A stretch of 8,387 bases of DNA from Planctomycetota bacterium (GTDB lineage: Bacteria; Planctomycetota; Phycisphaerae; WQYP01): contig JAKAYZ010000051.1 in assembly GCA_021816165.1 (NCBI GenBank), positions 1 to 8,387 on the forward strand, given 5' to 3'. The notes under the pieces were generated by a model that did no database searches, had not been told where the DNA came from, and saw only the letters and a program-made list of their open reading frames with translations. The translations under genes and the position numbers were made by a program. This document shows positions 1-5,894 of the stretch, one piece after another. The first letter of the stretch is position 1. Every line of letters begins with the position of its first letter.

Positions 1-1
1 G

Positions 2-8
2 CCTCCTT
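2..8 (-). promoter_or_regulatory. Strong Shine-Dalgarno sequence of a probable next gene beyond the left edge
   Basis: Read on the minus strand these bases are AAGGAGG, a near-perfect anti-16S match. They lie about 70 bases past the stop codon of the propeller gene. No start codon follows inside the window, so if the site is used the next minus-strand gene starts within the first few bases outside it. This is inferred from the motif alone; a chance purine run cannot be excluded. Confidence 0.4.
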
Positions 9-79
9 GCAAAATCCGAAAACGCTTCAAACACCGTGATTTTACAGGGTGCAAGGCCTATGCGCAAGCGCACAAACCA

Positions 80-1480
80 CTACACTGATGAAATATTCGG
101 GCTAGACCGCAGGCCGAACCAGTCGCCGGTCAGATCACCGGAATAATCCGATCCGGAAACGGTGGCTGTATTTCGGCCTTTCAGGGCAGTCTGGCCCGGC
201 GTGCCCTCCAGGGCGAGCACTTTGCCCGTGCTGGTACCAATGTACACTGTGGCGGGTGTTGAAGCTGTGGTGCCTGTCGATTGACGGCTCTCTACCACTG
301 GGGAGGTGATGACCGACGCGGTATGGTAGGACCACAGAACCCGCCCCGTCTTGGCACGGATTTTCACAAGGCGATGATCACCCACCTTGATGACCACCGC
401 GTTTCCATCGACTACCGGCCTCGAAAATGGCATGCCATGAAGATCAGTTGTCCACAATATTTGGCCGTTATCGGGATCAATCCCCACCGCATTTCCATCA
501 CGAGAGGCAACAATTAGCGTTTTATCCAGAATAACGGGGGCGTAATTCGTGTAATCAGCCATCTGGTGATACCAGAGCTGCCTGCCGGTCGACACGGACA
601 GGGCATATATGCCTCGATCACCAGCCCCAGCCGCGATAAATACCTTGGAACGATAAACCACCGGCGGCGTGTCGATCGGCCCATTGGTGGCAGCCGTCCA
701 GATGGTTTTGCCCGTGCCGACCGCAAACGCATAAATGTTGCCGCCCCGATTGCCCGCAACCATCATGTTTCCAATGACAGTTGGCGGGGCCGTAAAACTG
801 TAACCTGTCTTCTTTCTCCAGCGGATTTTGCCCGTCTCTGAGTTCAACGCATAGAGGCAGTCGTCAGCTGATCCAAACAGCACAATATCTCCGACAATTA
901 CGGGTGCCGTAAGCCTGGCACCATCACCCCGAAATACCCAGACCCGTCGGGACGGTATGGTCCCATCGGGGCGGAAGGCATAAAAACTGTGTCCATCGGT
1001 TTGGGCAATAAGCACGCTCTGCAAATAATGCGTTTTATGGCTGCACATGCACTCCGGTGGTTGGTCGCGTGTGTAATCCCAAATCAGTTGACCAGATTTG
1101 GTATCCAGCGCCCGCATGTAATGCGTAGGGCCAATATCTGAGGCCACAAAGAGCTGCGACCCGCTGAGCGTAACAGGCGTGGTTATGGCCCCGCCGGTGG
1201 CGAACTTCCAGAGTATCTTTCCGTGCTTCACGGCAAACACGTTCGGTCCACTGGGTTGTACGGTGTCAAGATAAACGACGCCGTCCCGCACACGCGGTGT
1301 GTTGTAAACCGGCTGTCCCACGTTGACCGTCCAGCGCACGCGGGCCGTTGGCGTGGCGGCCGCGGCCACCATCGGCGCGATGGTAAAGGCGGCCACCGTG
1401 AAGACCGCGACGAGTCGGCGGAGAGCCAAACTACATTCACGAACTACCGATGCCGACAAACGTGAAAGACCTGTTGACAT
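80..1480 (-). CDS. Exported PQQ-type beta-propeller repeat protein (eight-bladed)
   Basis: The 466-residue product is built of repeats of about 40 residues, each ending in a TG-x-x-x-W type motif. Tryptophans at about 50, 91, 134, 181, 221, 261, 303, 343 and 383 mark a closed eight-bladed propeller of the PQQ-dehydrogenase/BamB repeat type. The N-terminus has a basic region (RR at 21-22), a hydrophobic core (23-40) and an AAA-TP cleavage-like site near 42, so it is probably exported to the periplasm. There is no lipobox. The ATG at 1480 is chosen because GAGG lies 9 bases upstream and the signal peptide then follows; the frame extends to a TTG at 1561, which is less likely. An insert at 143-149 carries Cys-Met-Cys-Ser-His, unusual for the fold. 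No catalytic dehydrogenase residues are evident, so it may be a scaffold or binding protein. Its position after a redox two-component pair suggests regulation by it. The fold is secure, the function is not. Confidence 0.88.
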   Translation of the reverse strand: MSTGLSRLSASVVRECSLALRRLVAVFTVAAFTIAPMVAAAATPTARVRWTVNVGQPVYNTPRVRDGVVYLDTVQPSGPNVFAVKHGKILWKFATGGAITTPVTLSGSQLFVASDIGPTHYMRALDTKSGQLIWDYTRDQPPECMCSHKTHYLQSVLIAQTDGHSFYAFRPDGTIPSRRVWVFRGDGARLTAPVIVGDIVLFGSADDCLYALNSETGKIRWRKKTGYSFTAPPTVIGNMMVAGNRGGNIYAFAVGTGKTIWTAATNGPIDTPPVVYRSKVFIAAGAGDRGIYALSVSTGRQLWYHQMADYTNYAPVILDKTLIVASRDGNAVGIDPDNGQILWTTDLHGMPFSRPVVDGNAVVIKVGDHRLVKIRAKTGRVLWSYHTASVITSPVVESRQSTGTTASTPATVYIGTSTGKVLALEGTPGQTALKGRNTATVSGSDYSGDLTGDWFGLRSSPNISSV

Positions 1481-1558
1481 GGGAACCAGCCTCTTCGCAT
1501 GCAGCCCATATTTCAGTGACCATTGCCGATACCACCACGGCAAAGCGCCAATACTCTC

Positions 1559-1580
1559 CAACGCCGCTACGATGGCGTTG
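1559..1580 (-). repeat. Perfect 7-bp inverted repeat in the leader of the propeller gene
   Basis: CAACGCC and GGCGTTG flank an 8-base loop. It lies about 80 bases upstream of the ATG at 1480, inside the presumed 5' leader. No U-run follows on the minus strand, so it does not look like an intrinsic terminator for the response-regulator gene. It could be a leader hairpin that stabilises the message, or a protein-binding site. The pairing is seen directly; any role is inference. Confidence 0.45.
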
Positions 1581-1590
1581 CACGTGAATT

Positions 1591-1619
1591 ATTTTTGCTG
1601 CTCGGCATGACTGCCTCAA
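1591..1619 (-). promoter_or_regulatory. Possible sigma70-type promoter for the propeller gene
   Basis: On the minus strand TTGAGG (1619-1614) and AAAAAT (1596-1591) are separated by 17 bases, each matching four of six consensus positions. The -35-like element starts one base after the RegA-like box at 1621-1635, the layout expected of an activator-dependent weak promoter. Transcription would begin near 1584, giving a leader of about 100 bases. The match is modest and rests mostly on the context. Confidence 0.25.
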
Positions 1620-1620
1620 T

Positions 1621-1635
1621 GCGGCAATTTGTCGC
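1621..1635. promoter_or_regulatory. RegA/PrrA-like operator (GCGNC-N5-GNCGC)
   Basis: The site reads GCGGC, five bases, GTCGC on the plus strand, an inverted repeat matching all eight fixed positions of the PrrA/RegA half-site consensus. It has one mismatch to the longer RegA consensus GNGRCRTTNNGNCGC. It lies in the gap between the RegA-like gene and the propeller gene, 12 bases past the regulator's stop codon and directly upstream of a -35-like element. The consensus comes from Rhodobacter RegA/PrrA work; its use here is inferred from the match, the position and the neighbouring regulator. Confidence 0.5.
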
Positions 1636-1647
1636 AACCCAAAGATT

Positions 1648-2226
1648 TTATTTTGTTGGGAATGGCCGCTTGGCCAGCTTGCGTTGAAGAGATCGGCGGT
1701 GGATACCAAGCAGCGCGGCGGCACGACTGATGTTGCCATCGCAATCCTGAAGAACGCGATGGATGTGTTCCCACTCGACACGATCCAAGGGCGGGATGGG
1801 ATCAGGCTGGCTCGCCGCGGGCACGCCCGTTTTTATGCCACGCGCATATTTTATTATGTGTTCAATATTGACTGGCTTTGTCAGATAATCTGCGGCACCT
1901 TGCTGCAAAGCAGCGACTGCGGTTGCAATGCTTCCATAGCCTGTCAGAATTATTATCCGTGCCTGTGGGGCCGCCTGTTTGATTTCCGGCAGCACATCGA
2001 GACCATTTTCTCTTCCAAGGCGAAGGTCGAGAAAAATACAGTCTGGCGGAATAGACTGCGCCCGGGCGACGGCATCGCTCATGCCCGACGCACCAAAGGC
2101 GCGGTAACCACGGTTGACTAAGGCCCTGACCACGCGATCACGAAACGTGTCATCATCATCTACGACCAGTATCTCTCGGTCCGGGTGCGGAGTTATTTCT
2201 TCCTTCAATTTAAGATCACTGTGCAT
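1648..2226 (-). CDS. regA: RegA/PrrA/ActR-family response regulator
   Basis: The 192-residue product has a receiver domain (about 17-130) with an acidic pocket at D23-D25, the phosphoacceptor D67 in FLDLRLG, T95 in LTGYGS and K117 in TKP. A proline-rich linker (141-146) leads to a short C-terminal domain starting RVEWEHI. This ends in a Fis-type helix-turn-helix (about 162-186) of the form NISRAAALLGIHRRSLQRKL. Linker and DNA-binding domain are diagnostic of RegA/PrrA/ActR, global regulators that respond to redox state. There is no AAA+ domain, and the length fits the family (about 180-195 residues). The ATG at 2226 is preferred; a GTG lies one codon upstream at 2229. The start overlaps the kinase stop by 11 bases, so the two are probably translationally coupled. 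The phosphodonor is almost certainly the adjacent RegB-like kinase. Targets probably include the downstream propeller gene, whose leader carries a RegA-like box. Confidence 0.93.
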   Translation of the reverse strand: MHSDLKLKEEITPHPDREILVVDDDDTFRDRVVRALVNRGYRAFGASGMSDAVARAQSIPPDCIFLDLRLGRENGLDVLPEIKQAAPQARIIILTGYGSIATAVAALQQGAADYLTKPVNIEHIIKYARGIKTGVPAASQPDPIPPLDRVEWEHIHRVLQDCDGNISRAAALLGIHRRSLQRKLAKRPFPTK

Positions 2227-3550
2227 CACGCGGTAGCATAATTTGCGTAAGCGGAAACTCCAACTCCGCCAGTGCGCCTCCTCCGGGGCGATTGGTCAGG
2301 GTCAATCGGCCACCGTACTGAAAGGCCAACTGCCGCGCGAGAAAAAGCCCCATCCCCCTGCCGGTTGGCTTGGTAGAAAAAAACGGCTCTCCCACGCGGT
2401 CAACCACGCCAGATGGAACGCCTGCGCCTGAATCAATAATACTAAAGATAAGATTCTGCTCCGAGCGGCGTGTGTGAATCTCAACGACACATTCTGGTGG
2501 AGAGGCCTCAATGGCGTTTTGCACCATGGCCGTAAGTCCTTGCAATAACCGGGGGACCGGAAGCTGATATTCACCGTCTTCGCCTATGAACGTCAGCACC
2601 CGCTGGGCGAATTCGGATGGCAGGTTTTCAATGAGGGTGTGTATTAACTCCCTCAGTTCGATATTTTCAATGGGGCGTTGATCGTGGCCGGTCGGACTCA
2701 TCTGATCCAGAATAGATCGGCATCGATCAATCTGCGATTGAATCAGTTCGACGTCGGCAGCGAGCTGGGCTGGGAGGGCGAGTTGCTGCATCTCGTAGCT
2801 CATCTCGCCAACGGCAATGGCAATGGTGCTTAACGGGGTGGCCAGATCATGCGCGGCACCAGCGGCAAGGGCCATCAGTGAGGTGAACGCCTCCATTCTG
2901 CGCGTTTTATCACGAGTCTCAGCCAGCTCGCAGTTAAGACGGTGCTGGTCACGCTGAAGCAGGGTAATGAGAGATGCGATGCATATGGCCGCGATAACAA
3001 AGCACACAAACATCCCAATGAGATGGAGCCGCATAGCGCCGCTGCCAATAATCGGTGGCGCATTTCCCGTTGCCATGCCGGGCAGAAAGAAAAGCAGTCC
3101 ATAGCAGCACATACACATGCCAGCCGTAAACCAGGTCCATATGCCTCCCCATAGGACGGCAATCGCGACAAGCTCGACGAGATAAAAGATGGTGGAAGGG
3201 TTCATCGCGTCGCCGGAAAATAGCAAAATGATGGTCAGCAACGCAATATCACTCAATAGCAGGATGCCCACAGCCGCCGGGGCCTGCATGAAACTGCGGG
3301 TCCGAGCCGGTAACAGGAGCACTACGTTCTCGACGCCCTCAAATGCCAGAATCAACACCACAGGAAAATAAAATACATGCCAGCCGCTGATAAACCAGGA
3401 CGCGAGCACCATGAGCGACTGTCCCCCGATGACGGCGTATCGGAACATGGCGACTGAGTCGAGGTTCAGTCGGCCATGCCATTGGATGGTATTGTTCCTG
3501 TCGCCTGATGTCTGAGACGGTGGCTGGATAAAATTTGCGGCCGTGGGCAT
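2216..3550 (-). CDS. regB: RegB/PrrB/ActS-family redox-sensing histidine kinase
   Basis: The 444-residue membrane sensor kinase has about six hydrophobic segments between residues 36 and 198, then DHp and ATPase domains. The H-box AAHDLATPLSTIA contains H234. RCRSIL carries C277, 43 residues after the histidine and corresponding to RegB Cys265 (40 residues after its histidine). In RegB this cysteine controls kinase activity through disulfide or sulfenate formation. The N-box has N345, the G1 box is DSGAGVP (373-379) and the G2 box is GRGMGLFLA (397-405). A GDAMNP segment (113-118) sits where RegB has its ubiquinone-binding GGxxNPF, but is degenerate. The membrane region also holds C146, C148 and C149 in MCMCC. 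The ATG at 3550 is chosen because GGAG lies five bases upstream and a TATAAT promoter precedes it; a longer frame back to 3682 would run through that promoter. It is transcribed with the regulator that follows. Confidence 0.92.
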   Translation of the reverse strand: MPTAANFIQPPSQTSGDRNNTIQWHGRLNLDSVAMFRYAVIGGQSLMVLASWFISGWHVFYFPVVLILAFEGVENVVLLLPARTRSFMQAPAAVGILLLSDIALLTIILLFSGDAMNPSTIFYLVELVAIAVLWGGIWTWFTAGMCMCCYGLLFFLPGMATGNAPPIIGSGAMRLHLIGMFVCFVIAAICIASLITLLQRDQHRLNCELAETRDKTRRMEAFTSLMALAAGAAHDLATPLSTIAIAVGEMSYEMQQLALPAQLAADVELIQSQIDRCRSILDQMSPTGHDQRPIENIELRELIHTLIENLPSEFAQRVLTFIGEDGEYQLPVPRLLQGLTAMVQNAIEASPPECVVEIHTRRSEQNLIFSIIDSGAGVPSGVVDRVGEPFFSTKPTGRGMGLFLARQLAFQYGGRLTLTNRPGGGALAELEFPLTQIMLPRDAQ

Positions 3551-3555
3551 AAATA

Positions 3556-3559
3556 CTCC
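3556..3559 (-). promoter_or_regulatory. Ribosome binding site that fixes the kinase start
   Basis: GGAG on the minus strand lies five bases before the ATG at 3550. No comparable site supports the upstream in-frame start at 3682, which would also place the start codon ahead of the promoter. Confidence 0.6.
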
Positions 3560-3583
3560 GCAAAGAATGCTCAATGGTGTCGA

Positions 3584-3613
3584 ATTATAGTATTGCCTGC
3601 GCTGATGCGTCAT
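3584..3613 (-). promoter_or_regulatory. Sigma70-type promoter for the kinase-regulator operon
   Basis: On the minus strand a perfect TATAAT (3589-3584) is preceded at 18 bases by ATGACG (3613-3608), which matches four of six -35 positions. Transcription would start near 3577, leaving a leader of about 27 bases that contains the GGAG site. The position, in the only sizeable gap between the biosynthetic block and the kinase gene, supports it. No convincing terminator was found for the upstream operon, so readthrough may add to expression. Confidence 0.6.
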
Positions 3614-3651
3614 ATGGCAGGGACTGCGGCCCCCGGATGAGCCAACACCAC

Positions 3652-3668
3652 GGTGACGACGTGGCACC
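3652..3668. promoter_or_regulatory. Inverted repeat resembling a degenerate RegA box upstream of the kinase promoter
   Basis: The core GTGAC, five bases, GGCAC (3653-3667) has the same half-site length and spacing as the RegA-like box at 1621-1635. It matches six of eight fixed positions, with symmetric changes in both arms. The flanking bases extend the palindrome to GGTG/CACC. It is centred near -83 relative to the predicted start at about 3577, a plausible activator position, and may serve autoregulation of the pair. Palindrome and position are seen directly; the RegA assignment is inference. Confidence 0.3.
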
Positions 3669-3730
3669 ACCTTCTGCCGCACGCGGATCGTTTACCGCCC
3701 ATCGCGCGGCGGGCCGAACTTGGCGGGTGG

Positions 3731-4975
3731 TTATATCCTGCGAGGTTGGACAGCCGCCAAGTTTTCAGATCCGTCGGTATAGATGGGTAGTGAGACCGCA
3801 GGAATAACCTGTCTTGACTCGGACGGATTATAATAGTTCTCTATTGAATATTCTACCGGTACGCCATCTTTGGTATGCAGCAGATAATATCCGCCCCGGT
3901 CTTCCAGCCGTTCATACGGCCCGATGACGCCGTTGCCCTTGGGTGTCGGCACGGTCAGCAGCGGCACGCGCGTACCCGGTGCCGATGCAAGCGCCCGCAA
4001 TATGGCCTGACTTTCCGGCAGCATAAGGCGGTGGCTGGGCAGCGTGCCGTCCGGAAAGGGGTGAATGAGATAATACGGTTTGACGGGCACACGCCCGCTG
4101 TCGACGCGGTTGTACATGTCTGTAATGACCGCCGCATCATCATTGATGCCCCTGAACAGCGGGTGCTGCGTCATGATAAGCGGCGTGCGTCGTTCGCCCA
4201 GATCGTGGAGCAGTTCAATGCATGCCAGTAATTCCGGTGTCACCTCACGCGGGTGGACAAGATGCAGTATGTGTGAGCTTGGCCCCAGCTTGGTCAAGGC
4301 CGCCTGCAGCGTAACCGATCGCATCAGCCGCTGCGGAAACCATACCGGCTCGCGGGTGTGGATGCTGACCGTAACAGCCCGCTGGCGGCTGCGGTTGTAG
4401 TGTTCCAGCCGATCCGCGAAATGCTCCAGCACCGAGGCCGATACCGCGAGGGGATCGCCTCCGCTTAAAATCAATTCCCGCAGGCTCGCGGCATGTGGAC
4501 TGGCCGCCAATTGATCGAACATGTCATCGATATCGCGCAGGGTGATGGTGCCGGGCGTGACATCACGATTTTTCAAATAGCAATACCGGCACAGACCACT
4601 GCAATAATCGGTGGTCCGAATCAGGGCCTCGTAACGATACTTTTGAATCCATCGTGGGTGTTCAACCGCTTTATTCTGCAACTGAAACGCATCCCATCGT
4701 TCGTCGCCCGGGTCGGCCAGTTCCTGTGCCCCCGGCAACGCCAGATCCCACAACGGGTCGGTTGGATCATCACGAAGAATGCGCTCAACATAAAACCGGG
4801 GCAGGCGAAATTGATACCGTTGGGTGACAGCCCGCATGGTGGTGAATCGGTCGGGCGGAATACTCGGCAAAAGTGCTTTAAGCTCGTCGAGTTGCGTGAT
4901 CAGGTCCGGCTTGGGGGCACCATCCAACTTGCGTGCTTCATAGTTGGCGTCAGTAGTTTGATCCATCGATCGCAT
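3731..4975 (-). CDS. Radical SAM protein of the lysine 2,3-aminomutase (KamA/EpmB) superfamily, atypical active site
   Basis: The 414-residue product carries the radical SAM motif CxxxCxxC at C125, C129 and C132, followed by LILSGGDPL (168-176), the SAM-binding GGD of KamA proteins. The order of later segments (PVKPYYLIHPF at 297-307, VPLLTVPTPKGNG at 337-349) also follows lysine 2,3-aminomutase, and the length is normal. Aligned by eye with the clostridial enzyme, however, the carboxylate-binding Arg is replaced (L134), the Asp of the QCD segment falls on F307, and the DAPGGGGK motif with the PLP lysine becomes VPTPKGNGV. It may use another substrate or lack PLP. The ATG at 4975, with GGTGA seven bases upstream, starts 7 bases after the preceding stop. 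An ATG at 4993, overlapping that gene, is the alternative. As last gene of the operon it probably acts on the same pathway, perhaps on an amino-acid-derived unit. Confidence 0.85.
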   Translation of the reverse strand: MRSMDQTTDANYEARKLDGAPKPDLITQLDELKALLPSIPPDRFTTMRAVTQRYQFRLPRFYVERILRDDPTDPLWDLALPGAQELADPGDERWDAFQLQNKAVEHPRWIQKYRYEALIRTTDYCSGLCRYCYLKNRDVTPGTITLRDIDDMFDQLAASPHAASLRELILSGGDPLAVSASVLEHFADRLEHYNRSRQRAVTVSIHTREPVWFPQRLMRSVTLQAALTKLGPSSHILHLVHPREVTPELLACIELLHDLGERRTPLIMTQHPLFRGINDDAAVITDMYNRVDSGRVPVKPYYLIHPFPDGTLPSHRLMLPESQAILRALASAPGTRVPLLTVPTPKGNGVIGPYERLEDRGGYYLLHTKDGVPVEYSIENYYNPSESRQVIPAVSLPIYTDGSENLAAVQPRRI

Positions 4976-4982
4976 TTTATCA

Positions 4983-5894
4983 TCACCGGGCATTTTTCGC
5001 CGCCCGCAGTTGGATGGTGGCCTGGTACGGTGCCGCTGTCTCCTCCCAAATGCGCTCATCCCAGCGATTTTGGCAAAGCATAATTTCCCGGGCCAAGTGC
5101 AGGGCACCATCCGTGGGATAGGCCGGGATCGAAGGGCAAATGGACGTTTGACCGGATTGACATAGCCTGGCAGGCGCGGCCACGGTACCCGCCGGCAGCG
5201 CTTTGCCCCTGTTGGGTACCGTGTGGATGTGCGGGTCTAAAATTAATTCCAGCCCACCCGGCAGCGCGTCGGGTCGGCTCAACGCCAAGGCCACACTGCC
5301 ACCGCCGGGCCGGCTATAGCGAGCCAGTTCCGGATGATGCAATTCAGCCGTCGCGCGTTCGCACAGGTGCATGGCCGGTGCTTCAACCTGATCTGCCCAT
5401 ACGGTAATGACCGTGTCGAGTCGGCCCGTGGCCAGTAAACACCATGCACGTTGCAATGCCCGGTAAACCGGCAGATTGGCAAATGAAAGCGTTTCGCAGG
5501 CACCGTGGATACCCAGTTCAATGCTGGTTTGTGATGCCACCGCCGAATAGACCGATCGCGTAAACAGACGTGGCGACGCATAGACGCCATCATTGGCCAG
5601 CATGCTTTCCAGATAGCCCACCGTCTGATTGATTGAACCCCACATACTCAAATAAAGCAGCCCGATTCGTTCAACCGCGACGGGGTATTGGCTTTGCGCA
5701 CTGTCCAGTGCCGCCTGCACTGATGCCAGCACCCAGGAGTCCAACGTGTTCTCGGTGGGAGTATTGACAGGTGTTGTTGTATCCAACGCTATGGCCAACT
5801 GCGCAGCGAGATGGGCGACGGAATCAAAACCGCTTCCGCACGCCCCCACTCCCGCCAGACGAATAGTCAAGTTTGGCATGTTTTGAGTTTTCAC
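4983..5894 (-). CDS. Ketosynthase-like chain-length-factor-type protein without nucleophile
   Basis: The 303-residue protein resembles the N-terminal half of beta-ketoacyl synthases, in the short form found as chain-length factor beside aryl-polyene ketosynthases. Matching segments are SVYSAVASQTSIELGIHG (114-131) and LATGRLDTVITVWADQV (154-170). In a gapless comparison with the neighbouring ketosynthase, the nucleophilic cysteine position is N140. The HGTGT and TGH histidine motifs are absent, so it should not condense by itself. It probably pairs with the ketosynthase encoded just upstream and shapes the chain-length pocket. Translation starts at a GTG whose last two bases are part of the preceding gene's TGA stop; GGAG eight bases upstream supports it over the ATG at 5879, which has no such site. 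An inactive paralogue or a different thiolase-fold partner remains possible because the C-terminal part is not recognised. Confidence 0.72.
   Translation of the reverse strand: MKTQNMPNLTIRLAGVGACGSGFDSVAHLAAQLAIALDTTTPVNTPTENTLDSWVLASVQAALDSAQSQYPVAVERIGLLYLSMWGSINQTVGYLESMLANDGVYASPRLFTRSVYSAVASQTSIELGIHGACETLSFANLPVYRALQRAWCLLATGRLDTVITVWADQVEAPAMHLCERATAELHHPELARYSRPGGGSVALALSRPDALPGGLELILDPHIHTVPNRGKALPAGTVAAPARLCQSGQTSICPSIPAYPTDGALHLAREIMLCQNRWDERIWEETAAPYQATIQLRAAKNAR

Noticed and set aside
32..51. Imperfect hairpin CACC-C-TG/CA-C-GGTG after the propeller gene, as a terminator
   Set aside because: The stem has a C-C mismatch and is followed by only three T residues on the minus strand, so it is too weak to call.
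1481..1561. N-terminal extension of the propeller protein to 1561
   Set aside because: It would use a TTG start and bury the signal peptide behind about 50 residues. The ATG at 1480 has a GAGG site.
1684..2121. 145-residue open frame on the plus strand
   Set aside because: It is a shadow of the response-regulator gene, whose receiver and helix-turn-helix motifs are unambiguous.
3551..3682. N-terminal extension of the kinase to an ATG at 3682
   Set aside because: The extension is low-complexity in function, with no motif. It would run through the TATAAT promoter and has no ribosome site, while the ATG at 3550 has GGAG at five bases.
3695..3712. CCGCC/GGCGG hairpin after the radical SAM gene, as a terminator
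   Set aside because: The stem is only five base pairs with an eight-base loop and no T-run follows. It may be ordinary GC-rich sequence.
3731..4975. EpmB (EF-P lysyl-lysine aminomutase) identity for the radical SAM protein
   Set aside because: No EF-P or EpmA gene is nearby, the protein is longer than typical EpmB, and the residues around the cluster and PLP site differ.
4493..5083. 196-residue open frame on the plus strand
   Set aside because: It is antisense to the radical SAM gene, whose Cys and GGD motifs are clear, and its translation resembles no family.
4976..5110. N-terminal extension of the radical SAM protein to 5110
   Set aside because: The extra residues overlap the end of the chain-length-factor-like gene in another frame and look like out-of-frame coding sequence.
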